Part shown: positions 8,974 through 17,533 of the stretch, in pieces
How positions within the stretch are numbered: the stretch's first letter is position 1
Layout of the letters: each line of letters opens with the position of its first letter
Source of the DNA: Oscillospiraceae bacterium
GTDB lineage: Bacteria > Bacillota > Clostridia > Oscillospirales > Ruminococcaceae
Assembly (NCBI GenBank): GCA_022508945.1
Contig: JAFLUE010000003.1
Span: 1-42,551 of the forward strand
Length of the DNA: 42,551 nt
Direction: 5' to 3'
Translations under genes and position numbers: made by a program
Notes under the pieces: generated by a model
Database searches by the model: none
What the model saw: only the letters and a program-made list of their open reading frames with translations
Told to the model about the DNA's origin: nothing

Positions 8974-10032
8974 ATGGATTATAAACTTAACGCGGGTGTG
9001 TGGAATAAGGTTTTTGCCGTACCCACAAGCGTTGTTGACGAATATATAAAGCTCGCGGGCGGTAATTCTCTTAAGCTTCTGCTGTTTTTGCTAAGACACG
9101 GCGGGGAGTGCTTTTCGGATGACGAGCTTCGCGATAAACTCGGCTTTTCCAAAAACGGAGAGCTTGAGGACGCGGCTGTTTTCTGGGAACAGCGCGGCAT
9201 TATCCGCAGAGCTTACGGCGATGACAGCGGAGAGCTGTGCGCGGCAAAGGAAAAATCGCCGAGCATAACGGAAGTCGATATTCAAACGCCCTCTGCCGCA
9301 AAAACCAAAGCCTTGAAGCCTTCTTCCGCGTCCTCCGGAGAAATTGCGGACAGAATAAAAAATGACAAGGAAATAGCTTTGCTGTTTTCGGAGGCTGAAA
9401 ACCTGTATGGAAGACCGCTGCGTGCGCGCGAATTAAATGTTGTCATATCTCTTGTAGACCATTACGGGCTGAATGTCGGAGTTTCGCTTATGTTGCTTAA
9501 TTACTGCGTAAAAGCTGAAAAAACAACGCCCGAATACATATGGACATGCGCGAAAGATTGGGCTGATAACGGGATAAACAGCGTAGAGCTTGCAAACGCC
9601 CGCGTGCTTAAGCTCGAACAGCGCGACAGACTTTACGATCGTCTTAAAACGGCAATGGGTCTTAAATCAAAGCTGCCGAAGAAAACGACCGACTTGGTTG
9701 AGGTATGGTCGGAGCAGTGGGGATTCAGCGAAGAAATGATTATGCACGCTTATGACGAAACTGTTTACAATATAGGTTCGTGGAAGCCCGAGTATATGAA
9801 TACAATCCTCGAAAACTGGAAAACAAACGGGATCTTTACTGTTGAGGATGCACAAAAAGCGTCGGAGAACTATAAGGCGTCCAAAAAGCAGACAAGTGTG
9901 CCTTCTAAAGCCAAAGCAAAGCAAAAGACGGTGGAAAAATCAAGTTCCTCAAAATCTTCGTTTGATGTGAACGATATTATGACTCAAATCCGCAATAGCT
10001 ACAGAATGGATGTTGATGAAAATGATGAATAA
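8974..10032 (+). CDS. DnaD-domain replication protein
   Basis: ADRIKNDKEIALLFSEAENLYGRPLRARELNVVISLVDHYGLNVGVSLMLLNYCV and WKPEYMNTILENWKTNGIFTVEDA, typical DnaB_2/DnaD C-terminal regions. Start is ATG at 8974; the track start is too long. Confidence 0.85.
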   Translation: MDYKLNAGVWNKVFAVPTSVVDEYIKLAGGNSLKLLLFLLRHGGECFSDDELRDKLGFSKNGELEDAAVFWEQRGIIRRAYGDDSGELCAAKEKSPSITEVDIQTPSAAKTKALKPSSASSGEIADRIKNDKEIALLFSEAENLYGRPLRARELNVVISLVDHYGLNVGVSLMLLNYCVKAEKTTPEYIWTCAKDWADNGINSVELANARVLKLEQRDRLYDRLKTAMGLKSKLPKKTTDLVEVWSEQWGFSEEMIMHAYDETVYNIGSWKPEYMNTILENWKTNGIFTVEDAQKASENYKASKKQTSVPSKAKAKQKTVEKSSSSKSSFDVNDIMTQIRNSYRMDVDENDE

Positions 10033-10993
10033 GGAGTACCTTATAAAAGCGCAAAATCTGTTAGAGGTTGAGTATGCCAAAAACAAGCGCGTCGAAGCCG
10101 AGCGCCGCGAGGAGATCTTAAAAAAAATACCCGAGTATCAAAGGCTTGAAGAGGAGCTTGCACAGACAACGAGCGATGTTGTCGCGGTTGTAATACAGGG
10201 CGGCGAAAATAGGACTGAAAGGCTGAACGAGATAAAAAACAGAAATCTCGCGATACAGTCGAAAATGACCGAGATCCTCGAAAAAAACGGGTATGACGCA
10301 GATTATCTGAAACCGATTTATTATTGCACGATTTGCGGCGACAAGGGCGCTGTAAACGGTGAGTGGTGTGATTGTGTAAAACGTGCCGCCGTAAAAATTG
10401 CCGCGAACGACATTAACAGCGGCGCACTTTGTACGTTTGAGGATTTTGATCTGTCATTATATTCGGATACATTTATTCCGCAGCATGGTTTTTCCCCGCG
10501 CGATATTATGAAAAGAAATCTTGATTACTGCCGGAAGTTTGCCGAGAATTTCAACGGCAATGGCATCGGTATCTTTATGATCGGAGCAACAGGACTTGGC
10601 AAAACTCATCTTTCGCTTTCTATCGCAAACGAGCTTATTAAAAAGGGATTATCTGTGGTATATAATTCCGTACCCGAGCTTGTGAGAATGCTTAGCTCTG
10701 AGCAGTTCAATAAGGTCGAAGGAGACTCAATGCAGATTATAAATGATTGTGATTTGCTTATTCTCGATGATTTTGGCGCGGAGCATTCCTCGGATTACAG
10801 CGAGTCGCTGGTGTATCAGCTTCTTAATACAAGAATGTCTAAAAATAAGCCGATAATAGTTAACACAAATCTTGACGAAAATGATATCAAGGCGCGTTAT
10901 CGTGACAGGATATGGTCAAGACTGTTCTGCATGAAGATCTTGCTGTTTGAGGGTGCGGACAACCGTCTCAAGGTTAAACGAAATCAGTGGTAA
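10010..10993 (+). CDS. DnaC/DnaI-like AAA+ helicase-loader ATPase
   Basis: Cys cluster (CTICGDKGAVNGEWCDC), Walker A MIGATGLGKTHLS, Walker B LLILDDFG. Overlaps the end of the DnaD-like gene. Confidence 0.9.
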   Translation: MLMKMMNKEYLIKAQNLLEVEYAKNKRVEAERREEILKKIPEYQRLEEELAQTTSDVVAVVIQGGENRTERLNEIKNRNLAIQSKMTEILEKNGYDADYLKPIYYCTICGDKGAVNGEWCDCVKRAAVKIAANDINSGALCTFEDFDLSLYSDTFIPQHGFSPRDIMKRNLDYCRKFAENFNGNGIGIFMIGATGLGKTHLSLSIANELIKKGLSVVYNSVPELVRMLSSEQFNKVEGDSMQIINDCDLLILDDFGAEHSSDYSESLVYQLLNTRMSKNKPIIVNTNLDENDIKARYRDRIWSRLFCMKILLFEGADNRLKVKRNQW

Positions 10994-11030
10994 ATTATAA
11001 AAATTCAATAGATGTTTATGGAGGTTTATT

Positions 11031-12113
11031 ATGGCAAAAATGAGGATCGGTATTCTTACAAGCGGCGGAGACTGTCCCGGACTTAACGCGACGATTCGCG
11101 GAGTTGCAAAAGCGACCTACGAGACCTTCGGCGATAATGTCGAGATCGTCGGGATCTACGATGGATATCACGGGCTTATCCACGGAGACTATAAGGAAAT
11201 GTCGCGCTCGGATTTTTCGGGAATTCTTACCACTGGCGGCACTATTCTCGGAACAAAGCGTACTCCGTACAAAATGATGCAGATCATTGGGGACGACAAT
11301 GTGGATAAGGTAAAGGAGATGAAACAGACCTACAAGGACTTGAAGCTCGACTGTCTGTTTACTCTCGGCGGAAACGGAACTCATAAGACCGCTAATATGC
11401 TGTCGGAGGAGGGGCTTCATATAATCGGCCTTCCGAAAACTATCGACAATGATATTTTCGGAACGGACGTTACGTTCGGATTTCATTCGGCTGTAGACAT
11501 CGGCACAGAAGTTATCGACAGAATACACACGACCGCAAACTCCCACAGCAGGATCATGGTTATTGAAATTATGGGAAATAAGGCAGGCTGGCTCACGCTT
11601 TACAGCGGTATAGCGGGAGGCGCGGATATCATACTTATACCCGAGATCCCATATGATATCGACAAGGTCGCAAAGGCTTGTCAGAAGCGTGCGGACGCGG
11701 GAAAAGCCTTTTCGATCATTGCCGTAGCGGAGGGCGCTTATAATATTGAAGAAGCGAAGATGAAGAAAAAGGAGCGCGCTCAGACACGTGCCGACGCGGG
11801 AATCGTAACAGCAACGACCCGCATAGCGAAAGCTATCGAATCCAAAACCGGACTCGAAACAAGAACCGTTGTTCCGGGGCATATTCTGCGCGGAGGCTCG
11901 CCTTCGGCTTATGACAGGATCCTCGCGACACAGTTCGGCGCTCACGCGGCTAAGCTTCTAAAGACAGAAAAATTCGGCTACAGCGTAGCTATGGTTGACG
12001 GAGTGATTACTGAAAATCCTCTCGCGGACGTTGCTATGAAGACCAAGTTTGTCCCCGAAAATCATCAGCTTGTAAAAACCGCAAGATCTATCGGCATTTC
12101 TTTCGGCGATTGA
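11031..12113 (+). CDS. 6-phosphofructokinase family protein
   Basis: ILTSGGDCPGLNATIRG, GGNGTHKTAN, GLPKTIDNDIFGTDVTFGF, MGNKAGWLTLYSGIAGGAD. SD GGAGG upstream. Confidence 0.92.
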   Translation: MAKMRIGILTSGGDCPGLNATIRGVAKATYETFGDNVEIVGIYDGYHGLIHGDYKEMSRSDFSGILTTGGTILGTKRTPYKMMQIIGDDNVDKVKEMKQTYKDLKLDCLFTLGGNGTHKTANMLSEEGLHIIGLPKTIDNDIFGTDVTFGFHSAVDIGTEVIDRIHTTANSHSRIMVIEIMGNKAGWLTLYSGIAGGADIILIPEIPYDIDKVAKACQKRADAGKAFSIIAVAEGAYNIEEAKMKKKERAQTRADAGIVTATTRIAKAIESKTGLETRTVVPGHILRGGSPSAYDRILATQFGAHAAKLLKTEKFGYSVAMVDGVITENPLADVAMKTKFVPENHQLVKTARSIGISFGD

Positions 12114-12172
12114 TTTGATGAATTGTATTTATGAGGAAGGGCAAAAGCTTTTCCTCTATTTTACGGAGAACA

Positions 12173-13216
12173 ATGGAAAGAATAAGCAGGATCGTACCCG
12201 TGGATAAAACCGCGGTATCGGCGGCAAATGAACGCTGGAACAGTATAGCAAAGCCGCTCGGGAGCTTGGGGCTGTTTGAGGATCAGATAGCCCAAATTGC
12301 CGGTATCATAGGCTCTCCCGATGTGGATCTGTCTGAACGAGCGGCAGTTGTTATGTGCGCGGACAACGGAGTTGTATGCGAAAATGTTACGCAGTCTCCG
12401 AGCGGAGTTACTGCTATTGTTGCAAAAGCAATAGCTGATGGAACGTCAAATATAAACATAATGGCAGACTGCTTTAATGTGCGGACTGTCGCGGTCGATG
12501 TGGGAATGAACTCCGATGTTTCCGGGACAATTCGTAAAAAGACCGCATACGGAACAAAAAATATCGCCGACGGCGCGGCAATGACCGAGGAACAGGTCAT
12601 CGCCGCGATAAGCGCGGGAATAGACGTTGTGCGGGATTTATATAAACAAGGAGTAAAGATCATTGTTTCGGGAGAAATGGGGATAGGTAATACAACAACG
12701 GCGGCGGCTGTTGCTTGTGTTATGCTCGATAAAACTCCCGAGGAGATCGCGGGGCGCGGCGCGGGTCTTTCTTCGGAAGGTCTGGCGCGTAAGATCGCGG
12801 TTATAAACCGTGCTATTAAGGTAAATAAGCCGAAAAGGGACAACCCTATCGACGTTTTGTCAAAGCTTGGCGGATTTGATATCGCGGGCATGACGGGGCT
12901 GTTTTTGGGCGGAGCGGTTTACCGTGTGCCTGTGGTTATTGACGGAGTTATTTCGGCGGTGTCGGCGGCTGCGGCGGCTGAGATTTGTCCGCTTTGCCGC
13001 GATTATATGCTGGCTTCTCATATATCGGAGGAGCCTGCGGCAAGGCTGCTGCTTGAAAAACTCGGATTAAAAGCACCGATAAGCGCCGAGCTTCGTCTTG
13101 GCGAGGGTACGGGAGCGGTTTTGCTGCTTCCGATGCTTGACGCGGCGCTTGCGGTTTATAATTCATCTCATAGTTTTGAAAAGCTTTCGATAAAGCAGTA
13201 CACAAAATTTACCTGA
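12173..13216 (+). CDS. cobT: Nicotinate-nucleotide--dimethylbenzimidazole phosphoribosyltransferase
   Basis: WNSIAKPLGSLGLFEDQIAQIAGI, VSGEMGIGNTTTAAAV, GRGAGLSSEGLARK, GFDIAGMTGLFLGGA. ATG at 12173 preferred. Confidence 0.95.
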   Translation: MERISRIVPVDKTAVSAANERWNSIAKPLGSLGLFEDQIAQIAGIIGSPDVDLSERAAVVMCADNGVVCENVTQSPSGVTAIVAKAIADGTSNINIMADCFNVRTVAVDVGMNSDVSGTIRKKTAYGTKNIADGAAMTEEQVIAAISAGIDVVRDLYKQGVKIIVSGEMGIGNTTTAAAVACVMLDKTPEEIAGRGAGLSSEGLARKIAVINRAIKVNKPKRDNPIDVLSKLGGFDIAGMTGLFLGGAVYRVPVVIDGVISAVSAAAAAEICPLCRDYMLASHISEEPAARLLLEKLGLKAPISAELRLGEGTGAVLLLPMLDAALAVYNSSHSFEKLSIKQYTKFT

Positions 13217-13231
13217 CGGTTTGGAAATATT

Positions 13232-13747
13232 ATGGTCATATTGGTTACAGGCGGGAGCAAAAGCGGAAAATCCAAGATCGCGGAGGAGCTTCTTTCGGGT
13301 ATTGGGCGTAAAATATATCTGGCTACAATGGAGCCGTTCGGCGAGGAAGCGAAGTCGGCTATTTCAAGGCACAGGAAGCTTCGCGAGGGAAAGGGCTTTG
13401 AAACGATCGAGAGATCGCGCGATATTCGTGGATCGGACATTCCGAACGGAACGGAAGGTATTTTGGTTGAGTGTCTTTCAACGCTATGTGCAAATGAAAT
13501 TTTCTCGAGCAATGAAAAAGCCTCCGTCGAAAAAATCGTAAGTTGTATAAAACTGCTTAAAGAGAAGACAAAGCGGCTTGTGATAGTTACGAGCAGCGTT
13601 GACCGTGACGGTATTGAATATACCGCCGAAGTCGAAAACTATATTCGCGTTTTGTGCGAGGTGAACAGTAGAGTTGCAGAGCTTTCCGATGTGGTCATAG
13701 AAGCTGTCTGCGGGATACCCGTGATGCTGAAAGGAGCGGTTTTGTGA
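13232..13747 (+). CDS. cobU: Adenosylcobinamide kinase / guanylyltransferase CobU family
   Basis: MVILVTGGSKSGKSKIAEELLS, YLATMEPFGEEAKSAISRHRKLR, ILVECLSTLCANE. Confidence 0.88.
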   Translation: MVILVTGGSKSGKSKIAEELLSGIGRKIYLATMEPFGEEAKSAISRHRKLREGKGFETIERSRDIRGSDIPNGTEGILVECLSTLCANEIFSSNEKASVEKIVSCIKLLKEKTKRLVIVTSSVDRDGIEYTAEVENYIRVLCEVNSRVAELSDVVIEAVCGIPVMLKGAVL

Positions 13748-14532
13748 ATATTCTGAGATCACTTTGCTCGGCGTTCCTGATGTATTCGCGTATTCCGATG
13801 CCTAAGGTAAAATGGAGCGAGGAAAACCGCAGATTTTCGCTTGTGTTTTTTCCTCTTGTCGGGGTCGTGATTGGCGGGATATTGGTCTTGTGGAGCATGG
13901 CGAGAGACAGTCTCGGCATAAATAACCTGCTTTTTTCGGCAGTTTCGTGTGTGATACCGATACTTATAAGCGGAGGAATACATCTTGACGGGTTCTGTGA
14001 CGTTATCGATGCTCAAAGCTCTTATGCGCCTAAAGAAAAAAAGCTCGAAATTATGAGCGATCCACATATCGGTTCGTTTGCGGCTATCGCTCTCGGTGCA
14101 TATTTTATTTTACAGCTCGGGTTGTTTTCGTGCGTCGGCTCATTGAGAACGATGGCTGTTGTTGCACTCGGCTATTCGCTTTCGAGAACGCTGAGCGCTA
14201 TTTGCGCGATAACGTTTAAATCGGCAAAGAACGGCGGAACGCTTCAAAGCTTTGTAAAACCTGCGGACAAACGTGTGTCAATAATTGTCCTTTTTGTGTT
14301 TTTAGCGTTTATAGCTGCGGGAATGATATTTATTGACTATATCACAGGTACGGCGGCGCTTATCTTTGCGGCATTTTCGGTTTTGTTTTTCCGCCTTTTT
14401 TCGTATAAAAATTTCGGCGGGATAACAGGCGATCTCGCGGGATTTTTCCTGCAAATATGTGAGATAGCAGTGCTTTTTGGAGCAGCGGCAGCGGAGATCA
14501 TTCGCGAAATAAGCCCAAACCTGTTTGCCTGA
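13744..14532 (+). CDS. cobS: Adenosylcobinamide-GDP ribazoletransferase (cobalamin synthase)
   Basis: FLMYSRIPMPKVKWSEENRRFSLVFFPLVGVVIGG, GGIHLDGFCDVIDA, EIMSDPHIGSFAAIAL. Confidence 0.95.
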   Translation: MNILRSLCSAFLMYSRIPMPKVKWSEENRRFSLVFFPLVGVVIGGILVLWSMARDSLGINNLLFSAVSCVIPILISGGIHLDGFCDVIDAQSSYAPKEKKLEIMSDPHIGSFAAIALGAYFILQLGLFSCVGSLRTMAVVALGYSLSRTLSAICAITFKSAKNGGTLQSFVKPADKRVSIIVLFVFLAFIAAGMIFIDYITGTAALIFAAFSVLFFRLFSYKNFGGITGDLAGFFLQICEIAVLFGAAAAEIIREISPNLFA

Positions 14533-14583
14533 CAGTAATTTTGGGGTAATTGTAAACACATTTTCAATACTACGGAGTGAAGC

Positions 14584-14979
14584 ATGATTTTGATAATAGG
14601 CGGCGCGTATGAGGGAAAAACAGGATATGCGGCGAAAATTCTCGGGATCTCAGAGAGCGAGATAATTAACGGAAGCATATGCGATTTTTGTGAGGTATAT
14701 TCAGCGAAAGCCGTAAATAATTTCCATATGCTGATAAAAAGGCTGACTGAAATAAATGAAAAAGACGCGGTTGAATTTGTTGCGGATATATGCGGAAAAA
14801 ATCCGAATATCGTGATAATTTCGGATGAGATAGGCTGTGGGATAATCCCGCTTGATAAAAACGAGAGGCGCTGGCGCGAGGAAACGGGAAGAGCCTGCTG
14901 TAAAGCGGCAGAGCTGTCTGAAGCTGTTGTGCGGATAAACTGCGGAATTTCAAGTGTAATTAAAGGAGAACTGCCGTGA
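14584..14979 (+). CDS. Second, short CobU-like protein
   Basis: P-loop IIGGAYEGKTGYAA and IISDEIGCGIIPLDKNERRWREETGRACCKAAELSEAVVRINCGISSVIKG, resembling the CobU NEVGMGIVP region. Confidence 0.78.
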   Translation: MILIIGGAYEGKTGYAAKILGISESEIINGSICDFCEVYSAKAVNNFHMLIKRLTEINEKDAVEFVADICGKNPNIVIISDEIGCGIIPLDKNERRWREETGRACCKAAELSEAVVRINCGISSVIKGELP

Positions 14980-15536
14980 TAATAAACCTGATTCGCCACG
15001 GAAGAACCGAGGGCAATCTCGAAAGCCGATACATAGGAGTAATTGATGAGCCGCTTTGCGCGGAGGGTATCTCGGAGCTTAAAGCTAAGGAATTTCCCGA
15101 ATGCGATATGGTGATATGCTCGCCGATGAAGCGCTGTCTTCAAACAGCAAGGCTGATTTATCCCGATAAGGAGCCTGTTGTTTATGAAGATCTGCGAGAA
15201 TGCAATTTCGGCGCGTTTGAAGGGCAAAGCCCGCGAGAGCTGAGCGAAAATCCATTTTACCGGATATGGCTCGACAGCGGCGGGACGCTGCCGTTTCCCT
15301 CAGGAGATAAGCCAAATGAATTCAAGCGCCGCACCTGTGATGAATTTCTGAAAGCTTTAGCGGAGCAGCCTTATGACAGACTTTCGTTTGTAGTCCACGG
15401 CGGCACGATAATGTCGGTTATGGAGCGCTTTTGTGTGCCGAAGCAAAGCTATTTTGACTATAGGGTCAATAACGGCTGTGGGTATTGCGTGGAATTTGAC
15501 GGTGAAACAATAACGATTATTTCGGAGATAAAATGA
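14976..15536 (+). CDS. cobC: Histidine phosphatase family protein, probable alpha-ribazole phosphatase
   Basis: IINLIRHGRTEGNLESRYIGVIDEPLCAEG, DLRECNFGAFEG, FVVHGGTIMSVM, in a cob operon. Confidence 0.88.
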   Translation: MIINLIRHGRTEGNLESRYIGVIDEPLCAEGISELKAKEFPECDMVICSPMKRCLQTARLIYPDKEPVVYEDLRECNFGAFEGQSPRELSENPFYRIWLDSGGTLPFPSGDKPNEFKRRTCDEFLKALAEQPYDRLSFVVHGGTIMSVMERFCVPKQSYFDYRVNNGCGYCVEFDGETITIISEIK

Positions 15537-16510
15537 ACTTGATTTACGCGGTTTTGCCGATAGCAGCGGGCTTTTTGCTTGACTGTATAATAGGCGATCC
15601 ATATTGGCTTTTTCATCCTATAAGGCTTATCGGTTCGCTCATTTCCGCGCTCGAAAAAGCTGTACGAAGGCTGTTTGGAAGACATTTGAGGCTTGGAGGG
15701 AGCGCGCTTGCGGCGGTTGTACTGCTGCTTTCGACTGGAGTACCCGCGGCTATGTTGTTTTTTTTGTATGGGCTTAATTTTTGGCTCGGCATTGCGGCTG
15801 AAAGTATTATGTGCTTTTACTGTATAGCGGCAAAATGCCTGAAAACAGAAAGCATGAAGGTGTGTGCTTCTCTTGAAAAAAACGATATCGAACAGGCGAG
15901 AAAAGCTGTCTCGATGATCGTCGGACGTGATACAAAGAGCCTTGATGAAGCGGGGATAACGAGAGCGGCGGTTGAAACGGTAGCGGAAAACGCTTCCGAT
16001 GGCGTATGCGCGCCGCTTTTTTATATGGCTTTGGGGGGAGCTGTCGGGGCTTTTTTTTACAAAGCCGCAAATACAATGGATTCAATGATAGCATACAAAA
16101 ACGAGAAATACGGAGATATCGGCTTTGCCGCAGCGAAAATTGACGATATTCTTAATTTTGTTCCGTCGAGACTTTGTGCGTTGCTTATGATAATTTCATC
16201 GGGGATTCTGCGGCTCGATATGAAAAACGCCGCGAAAATCTGGCGTCGCGACAGAAGAAAACATTCAAGTCCGAACTCGGCACAGACCGAGAGCGTCTGC
16301 GCGGGCGCGCTTGGACTGAGGCTTGGCGGCGATGCGTATTATTTCGGCGAGCTTCACAAAAAGCAGTTTATCGGCGACGAGCTTCGTGAAATTGAACCGC
16401 GCGATATCCGCCGCGCAAATGATCTTATGTATGCTGCATCCGGTATTATGCTGATAATTGCGGCAGCGTTCAGAGCAGTGGCAGTTATTGTTTTATGCGG
16501 TATTTCCTAA
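15533..16510 (+). CDS. cbiB: Adenosylcobinamide-phosphate synthase CbiB
   Basis: LLDCIIGDPYWLFHPIRLIGSLISALE, VETVAENASDGVCAPLFYMALGGAVGAFFYKAANTMDSMIAYKNEKY. Confidence 0.95.
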   Translation: MNLIYAVLPIAAGFLLDCIIGDPYWLFHPIRLIGSLISALEKAVRRLFGRHLRLGGSALAAVVLLLSTGVPAAMLFFLYGLNFWLGIAAESIMCFYCIAAKCLKTESMKVCASLEKNDIEQARKAVSMIVGRDTKSLDEAGITRAAVETVAENASDGVCAPLFYMALGGAVGAFFYKAANTMDSMIAYKNEKYGDIGFAAAKIDDILNFVPSRLCALLMIISSGILRLDMKNAAKIWRRDRRKHSSPNSAQTESVCAGALGLRLGGDAYYFGELHKKQFIGDELREIEPRDIRRANDLMYAASGIMLIIAAAFRAVAVIVLCGIS

Positions 16511-16525
16511 ATAGGAGTTGGTTAT

Positions 16526-17533
16526 ATGAGAATTAAGCACGGCGGCGGGGAACAGGCAGATATCGATTTTTCCGTAAACCTTAATCCTCTCGGAATCTCT
16601 AACGAAGTTAGAAAAGCGGCTGCCGAGGCTGATTTCGAGCGATATCCCGACACGGAATGCACCGAATTAAGAAGCGCGATCTCCGAATATGAGAAAATTG
16701 ACGCAAAACAAATTGTTTGCGGAAACGGCGCGGCTGATATGATCTATCGGATCGTCGGAGCGGTAAAGCCTAAAAGGGCTCTGATTATTGAGCCGACATT
16801 TGCCGAATACGAAAAAGCGCTTTTAGAAGCTAACTGCAATGTTGAAAAGCATTTTCTTTTGGAATGTGATGAATTTGCGCTTAAGCGTGATTTTTTTGAA
16901 AAGATCAACAAAGCTGTCGATATTGTTTTTATTTGCAACCCGAACAATCCCACAGGGACTTCAACCGAACACGTCGGAGAAATTGTGCGGAGATGTGCCG
17001 AAACAAATACGCTTTTGGTTGTTGACGAGTGCTTTATGGATTTCACGGAAAATGCCGAGTGTTATTCTGCGAAGTTGGTTTTAAACAAAAATACAATGAT
17101 TGTTAAGGCATTCACAAAAAGCTTTTCAATGGCTGGGCTGCGGCTTGGCTACGCGATTTGCGGCAACATCGCGCTTGCAGAAAAAATAAGCGAATACGGT
17201 CAGCCTTGGAGCGTTTCCGCCGCGGCACAGGCGGCGGGTATCGCCGCGCTGAAGATACACGATTATCTTGACCGTTCGCGTGAACTCATTAAACATGAGC
17301 GAGATTTTTTGTCGAATGAACTTACAGCTCTCGGAATAAAGGTTTTTCCTTCGGAAACTAATTTCCTGCTTTTAAAAAGCGTTTATCCGCTTAAAGAAAT
17401 GCTTATGCAAAAGCATATCCTGATAAGAAGCTGCGACAATTTTGAAGGCTTGGGAAAAGAATTTTTCCGCATTTCGGTCAAAACTCACAAGGAAAACACC
17501 GCGCTTATCAACGCGCTTAAGGAGCTTATATGA
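16526..17533 (+). CDS. cobD: Threonine-phosphate decarboxylase-like PLP aminotransferase
   Basis: HGGGEQADIDFSVNLNPLG, VCNGAAD-like loop (VCGNGAADMIYRIV), CNPNNPTGT, VDECFMDF, KAFTKSFSMAGLRLGYAIC. Confidence 0.92.
   Translation: MRIKHGGGEQADIDFSVNLNPLGISNEVRKAAAEADFERYPDTECTELRSAISEYEKIDAKQIVCGNGAADMIYRIVGAVKPKRALIIEPTFAEYEKALLEANCNVEKHFLLECDEFALKRDFFEKINKAVDIVFICNPNNPTGTSTEHVGEIVRRCAETNTLLVVDECFMDFTENAECYSAKLVLNKNTMIVKAFTKSFSMAGLRLGYAICGNIALAEKISEYGQPWSVSAAAQAAGIAALKIHDYLDRSRELIKHERDFLSNELTALGIKVFPSETNFLLLKSVYPLKEMLMQKHILIRSCDNFEGLGKEFFRISVKTHKENTALINALKELI

Noticed and set aside
11016-11945. 309-aa minus-strand ORF opposite phosphofructokinase
   Set aside because: Long, but exactly antisense to a clearly functional family; no domain recognised. 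Reads as a shadow ORF.
14337-15227. 296-aa minus-strand ORF across cobS, CobU-like and cobC
   Set aside because: Spans three well-supported forward genes; not plausible as coding.
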